DNA of 64,000 bases from Gemmatimonadota bacterium (GTDB lineage: Bacteria; Gemmatimonadota; Gemmatimonadetes; Gemmatimonadales; GWC2-71-9). Location of the stretch: the NCBI GenBank assembly GCA_027294455.1, contig JAPULZ010000164.1, positions 1 to 64,000 of the forward strand. The letters are read 5' to 3'. The position numbers and the translations under genes are program-made. Shown here one piece after another: positions 50,565 to 59,301 of this stretch (the first letter of the stretch is position 1; each line of letters starts with the position of its first letter). The notes beneath the pieces are model-generated. The model had not been told where the DNA came from, ran no database searches, and saw only the letters and a list, made by a program, of their open reading frames with translations.

Positions 50565-51059
50565 TCAGGAATACCGTTTGACGAGGTCCGGCACCTTCTC
50601 CGCGGTCACGTCCTCGACGAAGTCGTCATTCATCATCACAGGCGTGGCGAAGCCGCACGCGCCGAGACACTCTACTTCGATGACCGTGAACTTGCCGTCG
50701 CGTGACGTGGCGCCGAGCTCGCCACAACCCGTGTGCTCGAGCAACGCATCGACCACGCCTTCCGCCCCGCAAAGATTGCACGGCGTAGTGGTGCACACCT
50801 GCACGAAGGTTTTTCCCACAGGGTGCTGGTGGTACATGGTATAGAACGTTACAACACCCTTGACGTATGCCGGCGTCAGCTCCAGCACTCCGGCGGTCTC
50901 GGCCATCGCCACATCCGAAATCCACCCGTGCCGCTCCTGCACCATCCACAACGCCGCCAGCAGGGCGGCCCGCTTGGTCGGGTAGCGGGTGAGGATCTCG
51001 TCGAGCGCTTTCCGCGTGTCGCCCACGAAGACTCGAGTGTATTCCGTGGTCTGCTCCAT
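50565..51059 (-). CDS. nuoE: NADH-quinone oxidoreductase subunit E
   Basis: A 164-aa thioredoxin-like subunit with a 2Fe-2S cluster held by C89, C94, C131 and C135. It forms the NADH-input module of complex I with NuoF and NuoG. The order and spacing within the nuo operon are canonical; 3 nt separate it from nuoD. Confidence 0.95.
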   Translation of the reverse strand: MEQTTEYTRVFVGDTRKALDEILTRYPTKRAALLAALWMVQERHGWISDVAMAETAGVLELTPAYVKGVVTFYTMYHQHPVGKTFVQVCTTTPCNLCGAEGVVDALLEHTGCGELGATSRDGKFTVIEVECLGACGFATPVMMNDDFVEDVTAEKVPDLVKRYS

Positions 51060-51062
51060 GTG

Positions 51063-52364
51063 CTAACGATCCACCTCGCCCATCACGATATCGACGCTGG
51101 CATTGATCGCGATCAAATCGGAGAGGAGATGCCCCTCGGACATCTTCGGGAGCGCGGCGAGATTGATGAAAGCCGGTGGCCGGACTCGAAACCGGACCGG
51201 CTTCGCCGTCCCGTCGGATACGAAATAGTATCCCAGCTCACCTTTCGGGCCTTCGATGGGCAGGTAGGCTTCGCCCACCGGCGCCTTGATCCCCTCCATG
51301 ACTTGCTTGAAGTGGAAGATCATCGCTTCCATGTCGCTCATCGCCTGTGTTTTTGGCGGGAGCGAGATACGCGGATCGTCCACGTTGATCGGCCCATCCG
51401 GCAGCCGGTCGAGGGCCTGCTCGAGAATCCTCACCGATTGCCGCATTTCTTCGAACCGGCACAGGTACCGGTCGTACACATCGCCGTGCTCGCCTACCGG
51501 AATCTCGAAGTCGTACGTCTCGTAATCGAGATACGGACGATTCTTGCGCACGTCGTACGCAACGCCGCTCGCGCGGAGCATCGGACCGGAGAGAGAGTAG
51601 TTGATGGCATCCTCGCCGCTCATCAGCCCGATGCCCTGCATCCTGGCACACCAGATCCCGTTCCGTGTGAGCAGCTGGTCGACCTCATCCAGCACGCTCG
51701 GGAACGTCTTGCAGAACTCCTGGAGGCCGGCTTCGAAACCGTCCGGGATATCCGCCATGAGTCCGCCAACCCGGGTGAGACTCGTCGTGAGCCGCGCGCC
51801 GGTCCACATCTCCTGCAGGTTGTAGATTCGCTCCCGCTCCTGGAAAAGCCAAAGGAACGGAGTGAAAGCGCCGATGTCGATACCGGTCGTGCCGGTCCAC
51901 ACCAGATGCGAGATGATGCGACTCATCTCACACGCGATCACGCGAAGGACCTTGCAGCGCTCGGTGATCTCCAGCCCTATCAGCTTCTCGACGGCCAACG
52001 CCAGGCACACGTTGTTGGACATCGGGGCGAGGTAATCCATGCGATCGGTGAGCGTCACGATCTGGTTGTAGTAGCGATACTCCCCGAGCTTCTCGAATCC
52101 GCTGTGCAGATACCCGATGTGGGGAATCACCCGCACGACCACCTCGCCGTCCAGTTCTACGACCAGCCGCAACACCCCGTGGGTGGCCGGATGCTGCGGC
52201 CCGATGTTGACCAGCATGTGATCGCCACCGAGCTCGGGCTCATCTTCCCCGGTCATGATCCCCGCCCCGACCGCCCCGACCTCCAAGGGGACGCGCCGCG
52301 GTTGGCCCTGGGGGTCGACGCCGCTGGTGGCCAGCTCGAGATCGATGGTGCGCTTGGTACCCAT
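51063..52364 (-). CDS. nuoD: NADH-quinone oxidoreductase subunit D
   Basis: A 433-aa subunit lining the quinone site next to NuoB. It carries N-I-G-P-Q-H-P-A-T-H-G-V-L-R with the key histidine, and R-G-S-G-V-A-Y-D-type sequence (here R-A-S-G-V-A-Y-D). The ATG at 52364 starts M-G-T-K-R-T. Roughly 50 residues precede the conserved core. It follows nuoC by 2 nt. Confidence 0.95.
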   Translation of the reverse strand: MGTKRTIDLELATSGVDPQGQPRRVPLEVGAVGAGIMTGEDEPELGGDHMLVNIGPQHPATHGVLRLVVELDGEVVVRVIPHIGYLHSGFEKLGEYRYYNQIVTLTDRMDYLAPMSNNVCLALAVEKLIGLEITERCKVLRVIACEMSRIISHLVWTGTTGIDIGAFTPFLWLFQERERIYNLQEMWTGARLTTSLTRVGGLMADIPDGFEAGLQEFCKTFPSVLDEVDQLLTRNGIWCARMQGIGLMSGEDAINYSLSGPMLRASGVAYDVRKNRPYLDYETYDFEIPVGEHGDVYDRYLCRFEEMRQSVRILEQALDRLPDGPINVDDPRISLPPKTQAMSDMEAMIFHFKQVMEGIKAPVGEAYLPIEGPKGELGYYFVSDGTAKPVRFRVRPPAFINLAALPKMSEGHLLSDLIAINASVDIVMGEVDR

Positions 52365-52366
52365 GG

Positions 52367-52990
52367 CTATTGGTTCTCGGGATCCCCGACGGTGCCGCGC
52401 TCGCCTCGCGCCAGCCGTTCCCGCATATCGAGAGGCAACTCCAGGTACTCCTCGGCGATGGAAAGCTCGTTCATCGAATAGTGGGCTTCCGGGTTCGCGT
52501 TGAGGGCCTGGCGAACCTGCTCCGAACGCGAGAAACGCCCCCGCAGGGGAAAGTCCTTTCGCAGCGGGTGGCCCTCGGCGTAGGTCTCCCACATCAGAAT
52601 GCGCCGCAGGTCGGGATGCCCCTCGAACCGCACGCCGAACATGTCGTAGACCTCCCGCTCCAACCAATTGGCGCCGTTGAAGAGGTCAACCACCGAATCC
52701 ACTACGAGCTCGTCCGACTTGTCCAGTTCCACCTTGACCCGCAGCGGGGCGCCCCGCTGCATCGAGAACAGCTCGTACACGAGTTCGAGCGGCCGCTCCG
52801 CATCGCGGTACTCGACGGCGGTCACGTCCACCAGATAGCTGTAGTCCTGCCCGGGATCGGTCTTGAGAAATTCAATGACATCGTGGAGTTTCCCCGCCTC
52901 GACGTAGACGATCGTGTCGCCACATGAGACCACGGCACGTTTGATTGGCTCCGCAAACTTCTTCCGCAGGGCCTGAACTGAGGGATTCAA
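52367..52990 (-). CDS. nuoC: NADH-quinone oxidoreductase subunit C
   Basis: A 207-aa peripheral-arm subunit of complex I. The signature E-R-E-V-Y-D-M-F-G-V-R-F-E-G-H-P-D-L-R-R-I-L is present near 105-127, followed by H-P-L-R-K-D-F-P-L. It is separate from nuoD, not fused as in enterobacteria. Confidence 0.95.
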   Translation of the reverse strand: MNPSVQALRKKFAEPIKRAVVSCGDTIVYVEAGKLHDVIEFLKTDPGQDYSYLVDVTAVEYRDAERPLELVYELFSMQRGAPLRVKVELDKSDELVVDSVVDLFNGANWLEREVYDMFGVRFEGHPDLRRILMWETYAEGHPLRKDFPLRGRFSRSEQVRQALNANPEAHYSMNELSIAEEYLELPLDMRERLARGERGTVGDPENQ

Positions 52991-52992
52991 GA

Positions 52993-53622
52993 CTAGCCCG
53001 ACCGGGTTTGGTGCACGGAGTTGCCGAACGGCTCGGAGAGCTCATCCACCAGCCCGGGCGGCAGCCGCAGGCCGTTCTCACCGAGCACCTCCTCGTCGCG
53101 GATGGCGGAGTCGGCCAGCGTCTCGCCGCGCACCTTCTTTTGCAACATGAGGATGCCGTAGAGGAGCCCCTCCGGACGGGGCGGGCAGCCGGGAACGTAC
53201 ACGTCCACCGGCACGATGGTATCGATCCCCTGCACCATGGCATAGGTATCGAAGATGCCCCCCGTCGACGCACACGCCCCCATGGAGATCACCCACTTGG
53301 GTTGGGGCATCTGATCGTAGATCCGCCGGATCACCGGTGCCAGCTTGAAGGGCAATCGGCCCGCGCATATCAACACGTCGGCCTGCCGGGGCGAAAAGCT
53401 CATTCGCTCCATGCCGAACCGGGCGAGATCGAACCGGCTCGCGGCAGTGGCCATGAACTCGATGGCGCAGCACGCCGTACCGAACGGCATGGGCCACAGG
53501 CTGTTGGACCGGCCCCAGTTGACCAGGAAATCGAGCTTGGTCGTGACCCAGTTCGGGGACACCGACGATACGACGGAAGATCCCTCGCCGGAGGTCGTGC
53601 CAGCCAGGCCGTCTAGTCCCAC
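52993..53622 (-). CDS. nuoB: NADH-quinone oxidoreductase subunit B
   Basis: A 209-aa subunit that holds the last cluster, N2. Ligands are in [13 protein letters not shown] and P-G-C-P-P-R-P. I chose the GTG at 53622, which overlaps nuoA by 10 nt and has GAGGA about 8 nt upstream; the open frame continues far upstream through nuoA but is not protein-like there. The first about 20 residues are Ser/Gly-rich. Confidence 0.93.
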   Translation of the reverse strand: MGLDGLAGTTSGEGSSVVSSVSPNWVTTKLDFLVNWGRSNSLWPMPFGTACCAIEFMATAASRFDLARFGMERMSFSPRQADVLICAGRLPFKLAPVIRRIYDQMPQPKWVISMGACASTGGIFDTYAMVQGIDTIVPVDVYVPGCPPRPEGLLYGILMLQKKVRGETLADSAIRDEEVLGENGLRLPPGLVDELSEPFGNSVHQTRSG

Positions 53623-53969
53623 TCGAGCGCTCCTCTCTTCCAGGCGTAGGCGTGTCCGACCTCGAGCATCACGATGAAAATAGCCATCGCCAGGAGCCCC
53701 GTCAGGCCGAGCTTGCGGAAGGCCACGCCCCACGGAATCAAGAACACGACCTCGATGTCGAACACGATGAACAACATCGCGATGAGGTAGAACTTGACGC
53801 TGAACCGCAGTCGAGCGCCGCCCAGCGGGGGCATGCCGGATTCGTACGGGGCGCCCTTCAGCTTGGTCGGCCTGCGGGGAGAGACGAGATGAGAAACCAC
53901 CAACATTCCGATGCCGTTCGCGATGACGAACCCCGTCAGGAGGAGTATGGGAATATATTCCTGGATCAT
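53613..53969 (-). CDS. nuoA: NADH-quinone oxidoreductase subunit A
   Basis: A 118-aa three-span subunit and the first gene of the operon. It shows P-Y-E-S-G with the conserved loop and [11 protein letters not shown] in the second span. The ATG has no clear ribosome-binding site; 13 nt upstream begins the Rex-type palindrome. Confidence 0.95.
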   Translation of the reverse strand: MIQEYIPILLLTGFVIANGIGMLVVSHLVSPRRPTKLKGAPYESGMPPLGGARLRFSVKFYLIAMLFIVFDIEVVFLIPWGVAFRKLGLTGLLAMAIFIVMLEVGHAYAWKRGALEWD

Positions 53970-53982
53970 CGGACACAGCGCT

Positions 53983-53998
53983 CGTGAAATATTTCACG
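53983..53998. promoter_or_regulatory. Rex-type operator before nuoA
   Basis: The 16-bp perfect palindrome CGTGAAATATTTCACG contains GTGAA-N4-TTCAC, the core of the binding site of Rex, the NADH/NAD+-sensing repressor. It lies 13 nt before the nuoA ATG and just past the predicted transcription start. Confidence 0.72.
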
Positions 53999-54013
53999 TA
54001 TTCGTGACGCATG

Positions 54014-54042
54014 AACATACCCAGCCGCTCGAAGAGGGTCAA
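54014..54042 (-). promoter_or_regulatory. nuo operon promoter
   Basis: On the minus strand, TTGACC (54042-54037) and TATGTT (54019-54014) are separated by exactly 17 nt, close to sigma-70 consensus. The start would be near 54007. The Rex-type palindrome then covers about +10 to +25, a blocking position. Confidence 0.68.
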
Positions 54043-54159
54043 GCATGCCGGGAAGTGGCGTAAGCGTCGATGTGACGTATCTTTACGTGCCCAGTGAGCC
54101 AGTCTTCGGGAGCCCAAACCGGCCCCATCGCACCTCACCCAACGAGATACTGACAGCCC

Positions 54160-54720
54160 ATGTCGATCAAGTCTGACCGATGGATCACCAAGCAATCGCT
54201 CGAGCACCGCATGATCGAGCCGTTTGAAGCATCACAAGTTCGTTCGGGGGTCATCAGCTACGGCGTTTCCTCATACGGCTACGACATGCGCGTGGCGCGG
54301 GAGTTTCGCATCTTCACCAACGTGCATTCCCCCGTCGTCGATCCCAAGGCGTTCGACGAGAGTTCGTTCGTGGAATTCGAGGGAGACGTGTGCACGGTGC
54401 CGCCCAATTCGTTCGCCCTGGCCCGGTCGGTCGAATACTTCCGCATCCCGCGGAACGTGCTGACCCTCTGTGTCGGCAAGAGCACCTACGCACGATGCGG
54501 AATCATCACGAACGTCACGCCGTTCGAACCCGAGTGGGAGGGATACGTCACGTTGGAAATCTCCAACACGACCCCCCTCCCCGCCCGGATCTATGCTAAC
54601 GAAGGAATCGCGCAGGTGGTGTTCTTCGAGGCGGATGCCGATGACATATGTGAGGTGTCCTACGCCGACAAGAAGGGAAAGTACCAGGCACAGAGGGGCG
54701 TTACACTGCCCAAGCCCTGA
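54160..54720 (+). CDS. dcd: dCTP deaminase
   Basis: This 186-aa enzyme converts dCTP to dUTP, the first step to dTMP in many bacteria. The family blocks [17 protein letters not shown], and T-P-F-E-P-E-W-E-G with the catalytic glutamate are present. The C-terminal [10 protein letters not shown] is also typical. The gene is divergent from nuoA. Whether it is mono- or bifunctional (dUTP-forming) is not settled, though the length suits a monofunctional enzyme. Confidence 0.95.
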   Translation: MSIKSDRWITKQSLEHRMIEPFEASQVRSGVISYGVSSYGYDMRVAREFRIFTNVHSPVVDPKAFDESSFVEFEGDVCTVPPNSFALARSVEYFRIPRNVLTLCVGKSTYARCGIITNVTPFEPEWEGYVTLEISNTTPLPARIYANEGIAQVVFFEADADDICEVSYADKKGKYQAQRGVTLPKP

Positions 54721-54731
54721 CGACGTTTTTT

Positions 54732-54826
54732 GGGACTGCGATTGCAGAATGCAGATTGGTCTCAAGAGCTAGCTACGTCACGGTCCTCGCCGTCGAGCCA
54801 ATCTACAATCTGCAATCGCTTGTCCC
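54732..54826. repeat. Long imperfect inverted repeat after dcd
   Basis: Arms at 54732-54759 and 54798-54826 match over most of about 28 nt (GGGAC-GCGATTGCAGA-AGATTGG versus its complement) around a 38-nt loop. It fills the gap between the convergent dcd and DUF2914 genes. No T-run follows, so it may be a repeat unit or a structured 3' end. Confidence 0.6.
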
Positions 54827-54832
54827 TCAGTC

Positions 54833-55228
54833 CTACTGAACCGAAAACCGAATCGTCTCCAACACGTTGCCGCTGTTGTCCCGAACCTCAACCCGCCAGT
54901 TCCCGGTCCACTCCGGCACGATCGCCTTGCTGCTGTGCGTGCGCCACGAGCTGCCTCCCACGTTGAGCTCCACGTCCGCCATCTCCTGGTCTTCCAGGAA
55001 CCACACATGGCGAACGCTCGTCGAGCCCTCCGCTCCAGTGATCCGGGTCCAGCAAAAAAGTCTGCCGACATCGGCGGTGAACGTCGCGCCGGGGTCGACC
55101 GGCATCCGGTCAACCACGTCGCGGGCAATGGTGGATTCCTCGACGGCCAGGCTTTCCTGGGCCATCGCGGGAATCGAGATCGCGAGTCCCAGCGCGATCA
55201 CCGGGATCAAGGCTAGTGGTGATCTCAT
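54833..55228 (-). CDS. DUF2914 domain-containing secreted protein
   Basis: This 131-aa protein starts with a signal peptide ending A-M-A-Q. The rest matches DUF2914: V-G-R-L-F-C-W-T-R-I-T-G-A, R-H-V-W-F-L, S-S-W-R-T-H-S-S-K and W-T-G-N-W-R-V-E-V-R-D. This beta-sandwich domain is found alone or fused in many proteobacteria; its function is unknown. The ATG at 55228 has a G-rich ribosome site (GGGGG). Confidence 0.85.
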   Translation of the reverse strand: MRSPLALIPVIALGLAISIPAMAQESLAVEESTIARDVVDRMPVDPGATFTADVGRLFCWTRITGAEGSTSVRHVWFLEDQEMADVELNVGGSSWRTHSSKAIVPEWTGNWRVEVRDNSGNVLETIRFSVQ

Positions 55229-55599
55229 GCTGCCCCCTTCGCAAAATGGTAGAAGGGCAGAGGATAGCCATCTGGCGCCCGCTTCGACGTGACAGCTGTC
55301 ACTTTCAGCCGCCGAGGAGTTTCCTCCCGCTCGCACAGAAGTTCCCCCGGTCCGGATCCGAAACCCGATACACAGGGCCGGAATGAGGGTCTTCATGTGC
55401 TGTCCCTCCGTAGCGATCCCAGTCCAAAAATTCCTTGCGATCCGCAAGTCTCCTGGTATCTTAACGATAACCGGTCATGGCGGTCGGTTGTGCCGGGCAC
55501 TGCGTGGACCCGTTTCGTCCCCTCCAGCGAGGCCTTGCCCCCAGTGGCAGGGCGCCCAACTTGACCGCCTGACCGGGTTTTTCTTGCCCACTACCCAAC
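55229..55599 (+). other. 371-bp intergenic region, with a candidate promoter
   Basis: No gene is seen. TTGCGA (55436-55441) and TATCTT (55458-55463) with 16 nt between them make a plausible plus-strand promoter about 130 nt before the GNAT gene. The -35 lies in a perfect 15-bp inverted repeat CTTGCG-ATC-CGCAAG (55435-55449), a possible operator. The remaining sequence has no other recognisable structure. Confidence 0.45.
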
Positions 55600-56409
55600 A
55601 TGGCCCCCACGATCCGACCGTTGGAATCGCATCAAGATTACGACGCATGCGTGGCGCTCCAACGTGAAACGTGGGGCCTCCGGTCGAGCGAGATCGTCCC
55701 CCCGGCCGTTCTCATGATCGCCCGGAAAACCGGTGGCGTCGCTTCCGGCGCCTTCGATGCGGGCGGCGCATTGTTGGGGTGCGTGTTCGGCTTGACGGGA
55801 TGGGAAGGCGGACGACTGGTCCACTGGTCCCACCTGCTGGCCGTCAAGCCGTCATGCCGGGACCGGGGCGTGGGCGCCAGCCTGAAGTGGCACCAGCGCG
55901 CCGAGCTCCTCGCGCTGGGAATCGATCGAATGATGTGGACGTACGACCCCCTGGTGGCACGTAACGCCCATGTGAATATCGTAAAGCTCGGTGCCGACGT
56001 GGTGGAATATGTCCAGGACATGTATCCCGGCGACGACGGCAACCTGGCTGACAGTGTCATTGGCAGCGATCGATTCGTCGTGTCGTGGGAGCTGCAAGCG
56101 CCCGAGGCGGAGCGTCCGCCGGACCCGGAAGACTGGACCTCGATCCCCCTGGCGATGATCACGGGCGACGGAGTCGGAGCCACGCGCCGGTTTCCGACTG
56201 CACCGCTGGTCCGCGTCGAGATCCCGGCCGACATTCAGTCGTTGAAACAAGTCATGCCGGATGTGGCCAGGGCCTGGCGGGCAACGACACGAGAAATTTT
56301 TCAGCACTACCTGCAACGGGGTTACCGGATCGACGTATTCGTCCGCGACCCCGAATGGGAGCGGTGTTTCTACGTGCTCACACGATCATCCAACCCGCAA
56401 GCGGCATAA
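55600..56409 (+). CDS. GNAT-superfamily acetyltransferase (COG3375-like)
   Basis: This 269-aa protein has an N-terminal GNAT fold (about 5-140) with the acetyl-CoA loop-like C-R-D-R-G-V-G-A-S-L near 86-95, W-T-Y-D-P-L and N-A-H-V-N. The longer second half (V-R-V-E-I-P ... Y-V-L-T-R) fits the larger COG3375 type. Substrate unknown. The MBL-fold gene starts 2 nt after its stop, so the two are probably translated from the same mRNA. Confidence 0.8.
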   Translation: MAPTIRPLESHQDYDACVALQRETWGLRSSEIVPPAVLMIARKTGGVASGAFDAGGALLGCVFGLTGWEGGRLVHWSHLLAVKPSCRDRGVGASLKWHQRAELLALGIDRMMWTYDPLVARNAHVNIVKLGADVVEYVQDMYPGDDGNLADSVIGSDRFVVSWELQAPEAERPPDPEDWTSIPLAMITGDGVGATRRFPTAPLVRVEIPADIQSLKQVMPDVARAWRATTREIFQHYLQRGYRIDVFVRDPEWERCFYVLTRSSNPQAA

Positions 56410-56411
56410 TC

Positions 56412-57323
56412 ATGGAGCGCATTGCCGACGGGGTCGGCCTGGTCGACCTGCATCACGATGGTCGCCGATCGGTGATCGCCGCCGCCGTGCTCGAGACCGA
56501 CAGCGGCGTGGCCGTCATCGATCCCGGACCGTCGGCCACGATCCCGGCGCTGCGCTCCGGTTTGCAGCAGGCGGGCCTAGACCTGTCGGACATCCGCGTC
56601 CTCCTCGCGACCCACATTCATCTCGACCACTCAGGCGCGTGTGGTACGCTGGTCCGCGCCGATCCGAACATCCAGGTGTTCGTCCACCAGCGCGGGGCCC
56701 CGCACATGGTAGACCCGTCCCGCCTCGTGAAGAGCGCCACCCGGCTGTTCGGCGATCGCATGGATCGACTATGGGGAGAGTGCCTCCCGATCCCGCAAGA
56801 AAATCTTACCATACTCGAGGGCGATGAGATCATCCGCACAGACGGGCTGTGCCTCGACGTGGCCTATACGCCGGGACATGCGTCGCACCACGTGAGTTAT
56901 TTCCACAGCAAAACCGATATGGCGTTCGTCGGGGATACGAGCGGCGGCCGGATCCGAAACGGCACCATCGTCTTGCCGGCCACCCCGCCTCCCGACCTCG
57001 ATCTCGACACAACGCGCACCAGCCTCCGGCGCATCGAGGCCTGGGAACCTCAGCGCTTGTTCGTGACGCATTTCGGCCCCGCATCCGGCGTGGCGGAGCA
57101 CCACGCGCAACTAGAGGAACGGCTCGCGATATGGGCGGCCCGGGTCCGGGAATCGCTGCGGGACGACGAAACCGATGAAGTGCGGTGCCACCGCTTCGGG
57201 GAACTGGTGGGCCGCGAGCTGCGCGAAACACTCGATGACGAGGAAGCCGTGGCGTACGAGCGGGGCGCACCACCTGGTCTATCCTGGTACGGCCTGGCGC
57301 GATACTGGAGAAAGAACACGTAG
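56412..57323 (+). CDS. Metallo-beta-lactamase-fold hydrolase
   Basis: This 303-aa cytosolic protein has the H-x-H-x-D-H motif (T-H-I-H-L-D-H-S-G), a second metal block with G-H-A-S-H-H and a G-D-T-S-G-G aspartate region, then T-H-F-G-P. The order fits glyoxalase-II-like or related thioesterase/hydrolase subfamilies with a C-terminal helical addition (about 230-303). The ATG at 56412 follows the GNAT stop. Substrate cannot be assigned; a shared pathway with the acetyltransferase is likely. Confidence 0.85.
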   Translation: MERIADGVGLVDLHHDGRRSVIAAAVLETDSGVAVIDPGPSATIPALRSGLQQAGLDLSDIRVLLATHIHLDHSGACGTLVRADPNIQVFVHQRGAPHMVDPSRLVKSATRLFGDRMDRLWGECLPIPQENLTILEGDEIIRTDGLCLDVAYTPGHASHHVSYFHSKTDMAFVGDTSGGRIRNGTIVLPATPPPDLDLDTTRTSLRRIEAWEPQRLFVTHFGPASGVAEHHAQLEERLAIWAARVRESLRDDETDEVRCHRFGELVGRELRETLDDEEAVAYERGAPPGLSWYGLARYWRKNT

Positions 57324-57400
57324 TTCGTTTTGCCACTAGGGAACACAGAGAACACGGAGGCCGAGGATCCAAGCCGTCCTCCCAGAAATGCCGGTTGAAC

Positions 57401-58594
57401 CTAGAAAAATCCGGTCAGCGACACATACCCCACGAACGGCAGCAACCCGAACTCCGAACCGGGCCCCGTCATCACATCGAAGCCCTGCCCCACTCCCCAG
57501 TAGGTCCCCACCCGAAGCCCCAGCTCGTCGCTCAACGAGTACGACCCAGCCACCCCAAACAAGGTGCTCGGATCTCGCAGGTTCCACAGCGTGAACAGAT
57601 CCACGCCCATCAGCGCACTGATGCGGTAGCTGGCCTGGACCACGGCAGCGTCGCGCCCGATCACCTGCAGCTCGCCGCGTTGGCCGGCCGGCGATTGGGC
57701 AACGGTAACGATTTCCGACGCATCGGTGGCGCCGAAGTCGTCGTGTTGGTACTCGATCACCAACACCAGATCCCGTCCGACGACGCCGAAGCGCCGATCG
57801 ATGCCCACGGCTACGCGCCACACCGCCCCCGTCGGCTCGTCGCGGAACACGGCTTCGCTGCGTACCGCGGCCCCGGCCACGGTTCGGGTGAGGCCGGCGG
57901 AAGCGGCGAACCTGTCGTGCACGACGCCGCTCCACCCCTGGAGGTCCCAGCCGCGCCAACTCCCGTACGCTCGGCCCGCCGCCGTGATGGTGGTGGTTTC
58001 GTCGGGACCGTTCGCCGGCCGCAGCACCACATCGGCGCCGCTGAACGGACCGAGAAACGCCTGGACCCTCAAGGCGTCGACACCACCGCGAAATTCACGA
58101 AATGGGTCCGAGGGATTGAAGGGTGTGAAAGGATCCGCCGGGGTGAGGACGAGGGTCGTGGCCCAGGAAATGGGCTGGCGACCCGCGCTGATCTCAACCA
58201 CCTCGCCGAGTGCCGCCTTGATATTGATGCGGTCGAGGCGGTGAACCCAATGGACGTGCTCGGAATCCTCCAATGTCCAGTCGAGATTCAGCCAGTCGCC
58301 TTCGATGGGCGACACCAACACGCCGAGGACGGATCCGGCCGACGGATCGCTCGTGAGACTCAGCACGTGCTCGTACGCGATGTCGAACCACACCACCCCG
58401 ACCGTATGCTCCGCCATGAAGCGCAGCCGCTGCACATCGGAGACGGCGGCCGAGGTCACAGATCCCTCGGCCTGACCGGTGGCGAAATTGAGATAGTATC
58501 CCCGAAGCCATGAGGGAAGTTGTTGTCCACGCAGGCCGCCGGGGCACATGGCCACGGCGAGCGCGAGCCATGCGGCGACGACGATGCCCCTCAT
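57401..58594 (-). CDS. Probable outer-membrane beta-barrel protein of the export cassette
   Basis: This 397-aa protein has a signal peptide ending about G-G-L-R-G-Q-Q. The mature part is made of alternating strands with aromatic girdles, W-F-D-I-A-Y-E-H-V and W-L-N-L-D-W-T-L-E, ending in F-V-G-Y-V-S-L-T-G-F-F, a typical C-terminal phenylalanine barrel end. I recognise no named porin family; it resembles alginate-export-like barrels only loosely. The ATG at 58594 overlaps the ATPase stop by 4 nt. The 77 nt beyond its stop hold only a short A/G-rich direct repeat. Confidence 0.75.
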   Translation of the reverse strand: MRGIVVAAWLALAVAMCPGGLRGQQLPSWLRGYYLNFATGQAEGSVTSAAVSDVQRLRFMAEHTVGVVWFDIAYEHVLSLTSDPSAGSVLGVLVSPIEGDWLNLDWTLEDSEHVHWVHRLDRINIKAALGEVVEISAGRQPISWATTLVLTPADPFTPFNPSDPFREFRGGVDALRVQAFLGPFSGADVVLRPANGPDETTTITAAGRAYGSWRGWDLQGWSGVVHDRFAASAGLTRTVAGAAVRSEAVFRDEPTGAVWRVAVGIDRRFGVVGRDLVLVIEYQHDDFGATDASEIVTVAQSPAGQRGELQVIGRDAAVVQASYRISALMGVDLFTLWNLRDPSTLFGVAGSYSLSDELGLRVGTYWGVGQGFDVMTGPGSEFGLLPFVGYVSLTGFF

Positions 58595-59301
58595 CCCGTC
58601 GGCGTGACCAGTCGGTCCGATTCGATGGCACCGTCCACGAGGCGGATCAGGCGACGGGACCGCTCCATGACGCGCGGGTCGTGCGTGCAGAACAAGAACG
58701 TCGTTCCCAGTTCCTGATTGAATCGCTCCATGATGTCGAGCAACGTGGCGCTCGACGCCGAATCGAGATTCGCCGTCGGCTCGTCGGCTAACACGATGGC
58801 GGGTTCGCCAATCACGGCCCGCACGACGGCCACTCGTTGTTGCTCGCCGCCCGACAGCTTGTTCGGCCAGCGGTCTTCGAGGCCCGCGATGCCGATGGCC
58901 TGAAACATCTCTCTCACGCGGCGATGGCGCTCGGCTTTCTCCACGCCACGAAGCAACATCGAAAACTCGGCGTTCTCCAGCGCCGTCAGCACGGGCAGGA
59001 GGTTGTGGGCCTGAAAGATGAAGCCCACCCGATCGAGCCGGAGCCGTGCCAGCTGGTTTTCCGACAGGCCGGTGAGGTCCTGATCGCCAATCCACACGCT
59101 GCCGCGCGTGGGCCGCGTGAGTCCCCCGATCAGATTCAGCAGGGTCGTCTTCCCCGATCCGGACGGGCCCGCCATTGCGAGGAAATCGCCCCGTTTCACC
59201 TCTAGGGACACGTCGCGCACGGCCTCCACGGCAATGCCGTCGTGCTCGAAGATCTTCCATACGCCGTCGGTGCGCACCGCGACGCCGTCGTTTGTCGTCA
59301 T
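58591..59301 (-). CDS. LolD/MacB-type ABC transporter ATPase
   Basis: This 236-aa ATPase has Walker A G-P-S-G-S-G-K-T-T (about 42-50), the signature L-S-G-G-E-Q-Q-R, Walker B I-V-L-A-D-E-P-T-A-N-L-D-S and the switch H in C-T-H-D. The A-D-E-P-T-A-N-L-D form marks the LolD/MacB/FtsE group. It powers the two FtsX-like permeases encoded beside it. It overlaps the permease gene upstream and the barrel gene downstream by 4 nt each. Confidence 0.93.
   Translation of the reverse strand: MTTNDGVAVRTDGVWKIFEHDGIAVEAVRDVSLEVKRGDFLAMAGPSGSGKTTLLNLIGGLTRPTRGSVWIGDQDLTGLSENQLARLRLDRVGFIFQAHNLLPVLTALENAEFSMLLRGVEKAERHRRVREMFQAIGIAGLEDRWPNKLSGGEQQRVAVVRAVIGEPAIVLADEPTANLDSASSATLLDIMERFNQELGTTFLFCTHDPRVMERSRRLIRLVDGAIESDRLVTPTG

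Noticed and set aside
53623-54207. Upstream extension of the nuoB frame by about 195 residues through nuoA
   Set aside because: The extension is not protein-like and covers nuoA and its promoter; the GTG at 53622 gives a normal NuoB.
57324-57400. GAACACAGAGAACACGGAGG-type direct repeat in the gap between convergent genes
   Set aside because: Two short imperfect copies of a motif common in GC-rich gaps; too short for a repeat or array call.
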